From Caldilineales bacterium (GTDB lineage: Bacteria > Chloroflexota > Anaerolineae > Caldilineales > Caldilineaceae), in contig JAAXGZ010000144.1 of NCBI GenBank assembly GCA_012271135.1, forward strand, positions 1-34,540: 34,540 nucleotides of DNA. The letters are read 5' to 3'. Below are positions 27,697-34,540 of the stretch, piece after piece. The notes beneath the pieces were generated by a model. The model ran no database searches. It was not told the origin of the DNA and was given only the letters and a program-made list of their open reading frames with translations. Position numbers and translations under genes: made by a program. The first letter of the stretch is position 1. Each line of letters begins with the position of its first letter.

Positions 27697-29190
27697 ATGC
27701 CGCCGGTCACCCGGCGGACTTTCCTGGAATGGGCCGGACGCAGTGGCTTGGCCTTGGCCCTGTTTCCTGCCTCGAATCTGGCTGGACAGAGGCAACGGGC
27801 AGCAGTTCCGCCACTGATTGAAATCCCGGGAGGCAGCGACCTACTCGCCGGGCGGGAGATGCAGGACATCATTCAGGCGGGTTTGGGTTCATATGTGGTG
27901 GCCGGCTTTGCACTTCACCATTTTGGGCAGCTGTTCAGAACCTACGACTTCAGCAATCTGCAGAATCTGGGCGATGACGGACGGGTGCTTCTGAGGCGTT
28001 ATCGAACAGCAGGGGGCCAGGGAATCTGGCGCTCCCTGCCCGAGGCACAGGCCCTCTATCGGAAGGTGCCGGCACCGATTCGGGCGTTGGGCCCGCGGGG
28101 TCTCGAGGCGTTTCATGCCGGTATGGATTGGAGCCACATCACCCCACGTAGTAGGGGAGGCGCGGACACGGCAGACAACGGGATTTGGTGGGACCGCAAC
28201 AAAAACCGGGATCTCGGACAGCGACGAATGAGCCGCTTGGATATCCTGGACGCCAAGAGGATCCTGTTGATTAAGGGTGTTCGGGTTGCACTGGCCCTCG
28301 CGGGCAAGCCGTTGTTGACTACCACCATGGCCAGCGTAGTCATTGTGGGAGTGCTGTCGGTCCTGGAACTGGGGCTCTGGCACTACCAAGGCGACATCTC
28401 ACGCAAGGAGTTTGTCGTCGGGGTGATCAGGGCTACGGCAGCGGCAGGTGCAGGATCCTTCATCGTGACTGGGTTGCTCATGGGCCTTGCGCTCGCGTTT
28501 CCGGTCCTCCTACCGCTTTTTCAGGTCGCGACGGTTCCGTTGGCGGTGGTTGGGTTTGTGTTCCTGACCAACGAAGTGATGGATCTGGGCGATGAATGGT
28601 GGGCAACGCTTGACGAGCAAGGCCATCTGCCCCAGTTCCTTTCGGATTTGCGGGCCGCAGAGGAGTTTTTGGGCGAACTGTCGGTTTGGCGAAGCGGCCA
28701 AAGTCAATTGATCAACCCAGGCATACGCTCAAGTTTGTCCGATTGGATGTCTCGAGTCGCGCCCGGCCTCGACCTTGGACTGCCTGTCCCCGAATTCGAT
28801 TACGCTCGCTACTTTCCCGACCTGAACTTGGATCTGCCGGACCTTGAGCTCGCTGCTTCACAGTTGGCTCCCATCGGCAGGGCTATTGGAGGCGTGGGCC
28901 AACTGGCCACGGACACTCTTTCTGACTGGCGACTGGTCGTTCCGCAATGGGAATTTGACCTTGATGCAGGCCGCTTCATTCCGAACCTGGACCTCATGGA
29001 ACGATTGCCGATCCTGGATCTGAACATTGAGAACTTCCTTGCGGACGTGAACTTGCCGACCTTGGACAACCTCTCTGCGCCGCTTCCCGATTTCCGCCAA
29101 GGAGTCCTCTCCGCGCAGGACGCACTGGTCAGCGCTTCGGCTTACCTTTCATCTCAGAGGATCTTGTCGTCGGAGAGTGTGTCAGGATAA
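27697..29190 (+). CDS. Tat-signal membrane protein with an HNH-like motif, function unknown
   Basis: A 497-aa protein. ATG 27697 has AGGAGG about 8 bases upstream and directly yields a twin-arginine signal (TRRTFLEWAGRSGLALALFPAS, Arg6-Arg7), better than a GTG at 27622. Residues 144-175 read DWSHITPRSRGG then N161 and N168/N170: the spacing of an HNH/treble-clef nuclease motif (His147 and Asn ligands). Two or three strongly hydrophobic Gly/Ala-rich segments follow (about 205-228, 245-292). The C-terminal 150 residues are rich in short Leu/Asp/Pro repeats (FPDLNLDLPDLEL, PILDLNIENFL). I recognise no named family. An exported or membrane-bound HNH protein could be an effector-like toxin (inference); no immunity gene is evident. 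Confidence 0.75.
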   Translation: MPPVTRRTFLEWAGRSGLALALFPASNLAGQRQRAAVPPLIEIPGGSDLLAGREMQDIIQAGLGSYVVAGFALHHFGQLFRTYDFSNLQNLGDDGRVLLRRYRTAGGQGIWRSLPEAQALYRKVPAPIRALGPRGLEAFHAGMDWSHITPRSRGGADTADNGIWWDRNKNRDLGQRRMSRLDILDAKRILLIKGVRVALALAGKPLLTTTMASVVIVGVLSVLELGLWHYQGDISRKEFVVGVIRATAAAGAGSFIVTGLLMGLALAFPVLLPLFQVATVPLAVVGFVFLTNEVMDLGDEWWATLDEQGHLPQFLSDLRAAEEFLGELSVWRSGQSQLINPGIRSSLSDWMSRVAPGLDLGLPVPEFDYARYFPDLNLDLPDLELAASQLAPIGRAIGGVGQLATDTLSDWRLVVPQWEFDLDAGRFIPNLDLMERLPILDLNIENFLADVNLPTLDNLSAPLPDFRQGVLSAQDALVSASAYLSSQRILSSESVSG

Positions 29191-29487
29191 GGGGTTTGGC
29201 GCCCCAAACGTGACCGGTCCAGTTCCTTGTAGGGAAATCGACCTTCGCCGTAGGCTCGCAGTTTGTTGGTCATGGAAGCCAATGGCAGTTCTGCGTGCGT
29301 CGATTGTTGAGGCAGCGGGGCGGGGTGCACCATTCCAGATGGTTTCGATCTCGTTTCCTGCCCCGTCGTCGCCAGCCACATGGGTTTGCCCATCATGCGC
29401 CCAAGGACGTTCGGGGCACCATTGCGGCATGAGATCCGAGATGGTGCCGGCGTGGGGTTGATGGGAATGGCAACTTCGAAACAAGGT
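29191..29487. other. Intergenic region between convergent genes
   Basis: About 300 bases without a gene. A small hairpin follows the upstream stop (GTTTGG-cgcc-CCAAAC, 29194-29209) without a U-run; it may weakly terminate plus-strand transcription. Confidence 0.4.
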
Positions 29488-30657
29488 CTACCGTAGCTCG
29501 GTCCGCAAGGCGTCTACCAAACGGTCCAAATCCTCGGCCGAGTTGTACTCCTTAACGGAAATCCGCACGAGGTCAACGCCCTTGGCACTGCCCAACGGGA
29601 TGATGATCCGGTACTTGGTCCACAACCTGTCCCTGATCTTCTCGGCCGATCCCGGAGGGAGCCAGGCCGTAACCATTTGGCTGTACCAGCCCTGATCGTC
29701 CGGACATGTCGTGGGCATGTCGAAGAGGTCTGCAATGGCCTGGCGCGTGGATTGGGCCAGGGCGTGGTTGCGTGTGCGTGCATCCTGCATGGGGAGGTCT
29801 TGGAGAAACTGAATGGCTGCCGGCACGCTGAGCCGGGCACAGGGATCGATGGTTCCCTGATAGTTCACGTACTCCTTGACAGGCTCGTTGCTCCGTGCCT
29901 CCGGATCCCAGCCGTGGCTGACGACCAGGGGTTCCAGTTGCTTGTTGAACCTTTCATTGACATAAATGAATCCTGTACCCCTGGGACTGGACAGCCACTT
30001 GTGGCAGTTGCCGGTGTAGAAGTCCACACCGGCGTGTTCCAGTGACAGGTCAATATTGCCTGGGGCATGGGCTCCATCCACTACCGTCACGATGCCTTCC
30101 GCACGGGCCCTGGCGCACAACTCCTCCATGGGCAAGGTGAATGCGGTGGGGGCCGTGATGTGGCTGAAGAACAGGGCCTTGGTGGCGGGAGTCACGCCTT
30201 TCCAAAAAGTGTCGAGCCACTCCTCCTTGTCCGTGACCGGAAACGGTACTTTCTGGATGCAATAACCGGCCCCGGCCTGCCGCGTCCAATACTGCATGGC
30301 TTTCTGGGTCGCGCCGTACTCCTGGCTGGTGGCCAGTACTTCGTCACCGGGGGTTAGTTGCAGAGCCCGTGCAAAGATGTTGATGCCCATTGTCGCGTTG
30401 GTGACGAATGCAAGCTGCCTGGTCGGCACGCCCACGAATTCTGCCAGTGCCGCGCGGGCCCTGTCGGTGCCTTCCGGCACCACGGAAACCATGAAGTCCA
30501 CCGGATTGGCTTCGATTTGTCGGTGCCATGCTTGGAAGTCCTTTTGGACCGGGATGGGCACGGCTCCGAAGCTGCCGTGGTTGAGGAACGCGATGTCCGG
30601 GTCGAGCGAGTAGTAGGCGCGCCAAGCGTCTGTGGTTTCCGGAGAGAGAGCGGTCAT
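29488..30657 (-). CDS. Class V aminotransferase (isopenicillin-N-epimerase-like PLP enzyme)
   Basis: A 389-aa PLP-dependent enzyme. FLNHGSFGAVP (24-34) and FVTNATMGIN (84-93) form the cofactor/phosphate region, Asp194 (VVDGAHAPG) contacts the pyridine nitrogen, and Lys220 (GNCHKWLSSPRGTGF) forms the Schiff base. This pattern fits the epimerase/cysteine-desulfurase-like branch without proving a substrate. ATG 30657 is preferred over a TTG at 30678. It starts right after the terminator of the PhyH operon, so it is a separate or readthrough-dependent unit. Confidence 0.93.
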   Translation of the reverse strand: MTALSPETTDAWRAYYSLDPDIAFLNHGSFGAVPIPVQKDFQAWHRQIEANPVDFMVSVVPEGTDRARAALAEFVGVPTRQLAFVTNATMGINIFARALQLTPGDEVLATSQEYGATQKAMQYWTRQAGAGYCIQKVPFPVTDKEEWLDTFWKGVTPATKALFFSHITAPTAFTLPMEELCARARAEGIVTVVDGAHAPGNIDLSLEHAGVDFYTGNCHKWLSSPRGTGFIYVNERFNKQLEPLVVSHGWDPEARSNEPVKEYVNYQGTIDPCARLSVPAAIQFLQDLPMQDARTRNHALAQSTRQAIADLFDMPTTCPDDQGWYSQMVTAWLPPGSAEKIRDRLWTKYRIIIPLGSAKGVDLVRISVKEYNSAEDLDRLVDALRTELR

Positions 30658-30676
30658 CAAACGGATTTGTCCCTGC

Positions 30677-30708
30677 AAAAAATGGGCTGGTCCAGACGGA
30701 CCAGCCCA
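30677..30708 (-). terminator. Intrinsic terminator downstream of the PhyH gene
   Basis: On the minus strand, TGGGCTGGTCC (30708-30698) pairs perfectly with its complement (30693-30683) around a 4-base loop, followed at once by six U residues (30682-30677). This is a classic rho-independent terminator 63 bp after the PhyH stop, and it lies immediately upstream of the aminotransferase start. Confidence 0.93.
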
Positions 30709-30770
30709 TAGGTCGTCGGTGTATACGGTATCCCAAGCAACCCACCATCCCTGCTGCTGGGTTTCAGCGG

Positions 30771-31595
30771 TTAGTCAAGGCGGTCGAGCCCCGGCCAGTC
30801 AACCCACATGTTGGGCTGCGGCGGCAGTTCCTGCGTGTAGTCGAAATCGACTTTCTTGAAGTCGTACAGAATGGCCTGCCGCAGGTTGCCTGAAGTGTTG
30901 TGGCCGGCCATGTGGGCCAGGCGGTGATGCCAGAACACCACGTCTCCGGCATTGCCGGTGCACTCGACGGAGGGCTGGGTCTCAAAGAACTGTTTGGTCT
31001 CCCGGTACCGGTTGGTGGTGGCCTCGTTCTCGTTGAAATTGGTGCCCTTGTACTGGGACGCGAACGTGTTGTAGAACCACCGATGGCTCGCGGGCCAAAC
31101 CCTGAATCCTCCTCCACCGGGAACCACCTTGCCGAGGTAGGACACGGTTCCGAGATGAAAGACGTGCTGATCCACGTGAAGGTGGTCGTCAAGCTCCGCG
31201 CCATCCTGGCGGGGCAGGGTCGTGTAGATGCCCCGGGTGCGCGTGGGCGGTACCAGATTGCCGGCTCCCAACAGCTGTTCGGCCATGCCGATCAGGTCCG
31301 GATTGCACGGAATCATGTCCATCATCCAGTCGTCTTCGCCGATGTGGCGAAGATTCCAGCGATACCCTTGACGCTGGTCCGTGCCCGGGGCCTTGTCCTC
31401 CACTGTGATCTCGAATTCCTTCCGAAAGGGACCGACCCAGGTGGCAGGATCGTTCCTGTCCAGTTGGGCGGGCGCTTCCGCCCAGAACACCTCCTGCGCC
31501 TTCGCGATCTGTTCCGGTTTCAGAACGTTGCGCTTGATGACGAATCCGTTGCGCTTGAAGAACAATATTTCATCGTCTGTGAACCGGATACCCAT
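30771..31595 (-). CDS. Phytanoyl-CoA dioxygenase (PhyH)-family Fe(II)/2-oxoglutarate enzyme
   Basis: A 274-aa non-haem iron oxygenase. The iron site is His140-x-Asp142 (HLHVDQH) with the distal His in the HHRLAHMAGHN segment (His228 or His232), and Arg239 (SGNLRQAI) binds 2-oxoglutarate. The length is normal. ATG 31595 has AAGGAG 9 bases upstream. It is the last gene of the K+ channel-dehydrogenase-dehydratase unit, ending in a strong terminator. Members hydroxylate varied small molecules; here probably a sugar acid or side chain linked to the neighbouring enzymes (inference). Confidence 0.92.
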   Translation of the reverse strand: MGIRFTDDEILFFKRNGFVIKRNVLKPEQIAKAQEVFWAEAPAQLDRNDPATWVGPFRKEFEITVEDKAPGTDQRQGYRWNLRHIGEDDWMMDMIPCNPDLIGMAEQLLGAGNLVPPTRTRGIYTTLPRQDGAELDDHLHVDQHVFHLGTVSYLGKVVPGGGGFRVWPASHRWFYNTFASQYKGTNFNENEATTNRYRETKQFFETQPSVECTGNAGDVVFWHHRLAHMAGHNTSGNLRQAILYDFKKVDFDYTQELPPQPNMWVDWPGLDRLD

Positions 31596-31686
31596 GCGTG
31601 GATGCTCCTTAGGAAGGCACAGTGTGCCGCGGCTCGGTTGGCGACGGACGTCTCGGTCATGCTGCGGGTCCGCCGACAGCAAGTCA

Positions 31687-32856
31687 TTATAGGGTTGTGA
31701 AGAAGCCCTCGATCCATTCGTCCTCAATTTCCAGGCCAAATCCAGGCCCTTCGTTGGGCACCAGGAAGCCGTCGGCGGGTACTGCCTGACCAGGAATCGT
31801 CACGGCATCGGCCGGATTCACGCCAGGGTCCGTGCTCTGGAAGCACTCCAACAGCGGAACGCATGCCCGCGCGACACTGAAGTGCTGGCCCCAGACCGTA
31901 TTGCCGCCTCCGTGCAGGATCACTCGTTTGCCGGCAGACTCCGCCACGGCTGCAATCTTCAGGCAGGTGGACAAGCCGCCGCACCAGGCGATGTCCGGCT
32001 GGAAGATGTCGATTGCCTGGTGGCGCGCCGCCCATTGGAATGGCTGAACCCCGTACCAGTGTTCACCGGTGGTCAGGGTTTGCCAAGGCAGCCGTCGGCG
32101 GAGTTCAAGGTGGCCGTCGAAATCCTCGGGTATCAGGCATTCCTCCATCCACGTCAGTCGATAGGGCCGCAGTCGGTTGGCCAGTTCAACGGCGTAATCC
32201 ACATCAAAGGCCATCCAACAGTCGAGCATCAAGTCGCAGTGGTCCCCGACCAGTGCCCGGGCCTCTGCCACAAATACTTCGTTTCTGTCCAGGCCGGCGA
32301 GGCCGTCCACCGGGCCGTAGGGGCAGGCCAGCTTGAAACGCGAGTACCCGCAGGTCCGGTACCAGTCCACGTCGTTGCCGGTGGCGTAGCACGGAATGGC
32401 ATCCCTGACCGGGCCTCCCAGCAGGTTGTACACCGGTTGGCCAAGGCTGCGTCCCTTGGCATCCCAGAGGGCCAAGTCCACTGCACTGATGGCATAGGCC
32501 GCCAGCCCGCCCGAACCGTATGGTTTGGTCAGCCTGAACATCATGTCGGTCAACCGTTCGACAGCGTAGCCGTCCTCACCGATCAGACGGGGTGCCAAGT
32601 GGTCGTCGATGATGGCAGCGGTGACCCGCCCGTGCGACGTGCCCCCGAGTCCGCGCGTCCCGTCCTCAAGTGTGACTTGGCACCAGGTCTGCTCCCACGT
32701 TGGTAGCCACAAGCTCCGATGGGCCTTGTACTTGGGGTAGCCGGACATGGGGTTGGCCACCTCGGCAGTGTAGTGCCAGGAGCGTGCCGTTGCACCCTCG
32801 GGCGCGGGCCGGTCGGGGGGTACCACGCGCACCGCCCGCATGTCTACGATCTTCAT
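31687..32856 (-). CDS. Enolase-superfamily dehydratase, L-rhamnonate-dehydratase-like
   Basis: A 389-aa mandelate-racemase-subgroup enzyme that would remove water from a sugar acid. Magnesium ligands are Asp212 (LMLDCWMAFD), Glu238/239 (WMEECL) and Glu265 (TTGEHW); the catalytic His315 (ILHGGGN) pairs with Asp288 (IFQPDIAWCGG). The N-terminal ANPMSGYPKY, the GGPVRDAIPCYATG segment and FDVDYAVELA resemble known L-rhamnonate dehydratases closely, making a deoxy- or six-carbon aldonate the most likely substrate (family-based inference). It lies 38 bp after the dehydrogenase gene, which may produce or use the acid. Confidence 0.9.
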   Translation of the reverse strand: MKIVDMRAVRVVPPDRPAPEGATARSWHYTAEVANPMSGYPKYKAHRSLWLPTWEQTWCQVTLEDGTRGLGGTSHGRVTAAIIDDHLAPRLIGEDGYAVERLTDMMFRLTKPYGSGGLAAYAISAVDLALWDAKGRSLGQPVYNLLGGPVRDAIPCYATGNDVDWYRTCGYSRFKLACPYGPVDGLAGLDRNEVFVAEARALVGDHCDLMLDCWMAFDVDYAVELANRLRPYRLTWMEECLIPEDFDGHLELRRRLPWQTLTTGEHWYGVQPFQWAARHQAIDIFQPDIAWCGGLSTCLKIAAVAESAGKRVILHGGGNTVWGQHFSVARACVPLLECFQSTDPGVNPADAVTIPGQAVPADGFLVPNEGPGFGLEIEDEWIEGFFTTL

Positions 32857-32894
32857 GCTTAACCTCCGGTCGCATCACAGGTGGTCTTGACTGA

Positions 32895-33926
32895 TCAGCC
32901 CTCGGGAACCAACAAAACCTTGGAGACGTTGCCCGGGGCGTCAATCAGCCTGTCGAACCACTGGCCACCATCGGCCATGGGTGCCTCCACAATCCAAGGT
33001 TCCAGCGAAATCTCCTCTTGGTCCAGCAGTGCCAACGCCTCCCTGAAATTGGCCGGCGAATAGGCGAAGGAACCGCGCAGTGTGATTTCCCGGCGGATGA
33101 CGTCCGCAGCCGGAATCTCACTGGTTTCCTCGTGCAGACCGCTCAGCACGACAGTACCGGTCGCCATCGTACCGGCTACGCACTGCGTGCGAGTGCGCCC
33201 GGTGCCGACGGCATCCACACTGGCCACGGCTCCCGCGCCGTCCGTACGCGTCAGGATCTCCTCCACCGGATCGGCCTCCTCAGGATTGACGGGGAACCCG
33301 CCGTAGTGCTCGCCCATGGCCAGTCGTTCCGCGTCCAGGTCGGCAACAACCACGTCCCGCGCGCCGTTGCGCAGGAGCACCTGGAGTGCCAGCAGTCCGA
33401 TGGGACCCATACCCACAATCAGGCAGGTCGCGTCGCGTACGTTCCCTGCCAATTCGCCGATGCGTACTCCGCAGCCTACGGGCTCGGTGAGCGCACCGAC
33501 CCGTGTGGACATGCCGGCCGGCAACGGGTGGACGGTCCGTGTAGGCACGACGACGTACTGGGCGTAGGCACCGGGTACGTGTGCGCCCAACAACTGCCGG
33601 GTCGGGCACAGTTGGTCCAGGCCCCGTTCCTGCAGTTCCGATGTCCCTGTGCAGTACAACGGATTCACGGTCACTGGATCGCCGGTTGACAACACGGGTT
33701 CCGCATCGGAGGCCGCAGGCCCGACCTCTGCAACGGTCCCCGCGAACTCGTGTCCCATGACGAGGGGCGGCACGCGCAATGCGTTGTGGCCCAGATAGCC
33801 GCCCAGCTCGGAGCCGCAAATCCCGGCATAGTCGACTTGGATCAGCGTTTCGCCCGGCCCCGGTTTTGGAACCTCCTGCTCTCGGATTCGCATCTTGCGG
33901 GGGGCTTCCCAAACCAGTGCCTTCAT
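32895..33926 (-). CDS. Medium-chain dehydrogenase (sorbitol-dehydrogenase-like), structural zinc loop degenerate
   Basis: A 343-aa NAD(P)-dependent polyol/sugar dehydrogenase. Catalytic zinc ligands are Cys37 (YAGICGSE) and His59-Glu60 (VMGHEFAG); cofactor binding is at CLIVGMGPIGLLA. Unlike the dehydrogenase at 11829-12929, the structural-zinc loop keeps only Cys92 and Cys107 of four cysteines (YCTGTSELQERGLDQLC), so structural zinc is probably absent. The ATG overlaps the stop of the K+ channel gene (ATGA, 33926-33923). It probably feeds the dehydratase downstream. Confidence 0.92.
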   Translation of the reverse strand: MKALVWEAPRKMRIREQEVPKPGPGETLIQVDYAGICGSELGGYLGHNALRVPPLVMGHEFAGTVAEVGPAASDAEPVLSTGDPVTVNPLYCTGTSELQERGLDQLCPTRQLLGAHVPGAYAQYVVVPTRTVHPLPAGMSTRVGALTEPVGCGVRIGELAGNVRDATCLIVGMGPIGLLALQVLLRNGARDVVVADLDAERLAMGEHYGGFPVNPEEADPVEEILTRTDGAGAVASVDAVGTGRTRTQCVAGTMATGTVVLSGLHEETSEIPAADVIRREITLRGSFAYSPANFREALALLDQEEISLEPWIVEAPMADGGQWFDRLIDAPGNVSKVLLVPEG

Positions 33927-34540
33927 GCTTCTTCTTGCTCCGTCGAGTTGGATTTGGTCGTTTGGTTTGTGTTTTTTAGGGGTTCCAACAGAAACGTGGC
34001 CACCCAACCGGTGAAGACGCCAAACATCCCGATCCCACATACGGACAGAAGCGCGGCCACCAGCCTGCCCCAGGTGGTTATCGGATAGTAGTCCCCGTAA
34101 CCCACGGTGGTCACGGTAATGAATGCCCACCAGATGGCTTCTTCGGGGGTTGTGATGTTGCCGGTCCCGGATTCCAGATTCAGGATTAGTAGCGATCCGG
34201 AACCCATCGAAATCAGCATTACCAGAACGATGAACGAAAAGGTCGCCTCCGCTCGGTGAGCGGTCAGGTGCTGCAACACGGCACTCTGGGAGTGAAGTGC
34301 CTTGGCCTGGCGAAACAGACGCACAATCCGGAACAGCCGCAGACCGTGCAGGATCGGCAGGGCGGGAATGCTGGCGATCAGGTCGATCCAGCCCCACCGC
34401 ATGAACCGGCGTTTGCTGGGGGCCCTGAGCAGATCGAAGACGAACTTGACCAGAAACACCGCGCTCACGGCGTAGTCGGACAGCACCAGGATCCGCGTAG
34501 TCGCCTCGGATGCACTGTACAGGCCGGGCCACAGGAACAC
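33923..34540 (-). CDS. Voltage-gated-type K+ channel, 5' end outside the window
   Basis: At least 205 residues are visible; the N terminus lies beyond position 34540, and the first visible GTG is unlikely to be the true start. The segments match a six-helix channel: S3 (WIDLIASIPAL), S4 with regularly spaced arginines (LRLFRIVRLFRQ), S5 (FSFIVLVMLISMGSG), pore helix and selectivity filter TVTTVGYGD, and S6 (LLSVCGIGMFGVFTGWVATFLL). A short hydrophilic tail follows with no RCK domain. Its stop overlaps the dehydrogenase start by four bases, an unusual pairing of ion channel and sugar enzyme. Confidence 0.92.
   Translation of the reverse strand: MFLWPGLYSASEATTRILVLSDYAVSAVFLVKFVFDLLRAPSKRRFMRWGWIDLIASIPALPILHGLRLFRIVRLFRQAKALHSQSAVLQHLTAHRAEATFSFIVLVMLISMGSGSLLILNLESGTGNITTPEEAIWWAFITVTTVGYGDYYPITTWGRLVAALLSVCGIGMFGVFTGWVATFLLEPLKNTNQTTKSNSTEQEEA

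Overview
The window is a GC-rich bacterial chromosome segment of about 34.5 kb. It mixes an insertion-sequence/defence-type left third (1-9925) with tightly packed minus-strand catabolic and transport operons (9921-34540). The gene content resembles oligotrophic, metabolically versatile lineages such as Chloroflexota or sponge/marine relatives: Tat/lipoprotein sugar-binding proteins, Uma2-family protein, PhyH dioxygenase, enolase-superfamily dehydratase, paired Gfo/Idh/MocA genes, HyuB, and ISAs1, IS110 and IS5 elements. That placement is inference; no rRNA, tRNA or marker gene is present.

Left third. An IS5-family transposase (116-2267) is split by a complete 1355-bp IS4-like element (733-2087) with long inverted repeats and a 5-bp target duplication; removing the insert restores an uninterrupted 263-aa IS5 protein. 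A visibly AT-richer tyrosine recombinase gene (2696-3664) and a large PLD-nuclease/SNF2-helicase gene (3757-7125) follow on the same strand and look like a mobile defence or DNA-processing cargo. Directly after the helicase lies a second nested pair: a decayed ISAs1 element (7188-9552, 10-bp target duplication) that carries inside its transposase an apparently intact IS110 element (8232-9425). The IS110 leader (about 8248-8426) folds like a bridge RNA. Short segments at the expected loop positions match the actual insertion target and the element's own ends. A 171-bp MITE-like element (9754-9924) with 33-bp terminal inverted repeats closes this zone and supplies the stop codon of the next gene.

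Transport operon (15943 down to 9921, minus strand): RbsB-like lipoprotein, RbsC-like permease, single-domain sugar ATPase, Zn-dependent dehydrogenase, then a MalF/MalG-type permease pair. It combines a complete CUT2-type importer with CUT1 permeases that have no binding protein or ATPase of their own here.

Middle (16385-18795): a divergent, frameshifted small lipoprotein, a frameshifted Uma2-family gene and a decayed IS110 3' fragment.

Catabolic operon (25334 down to 18918, minus strand): HyuB-like hydantoinase subunit, cyclic amidohydrolase, Gfo/Idh/MocA oxidoreductase, a creatinase-fold M24 protein lacking most canonical metal ligands, and a second Gfo/Idh/MocA oxidoreductase. All five overlap or nearly touch. 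The set suggests opening and breakdown of a cyclic amide/ureide-type compound, substrate unknown.

Right part (25717-34540): an SDR, a frameshifted DUF2306-like membrane gene, a plus-strand Tat-targeted membrane protein with an HNH-like motif, a class V aminotransferase, and an operon of K+ channel, dehydrogenase, rhamnonate-dehydratase-like enolase-superfamily enzyme and PhyH dioxygenase that ends in a clear intrinsic terminator (30677-30708).
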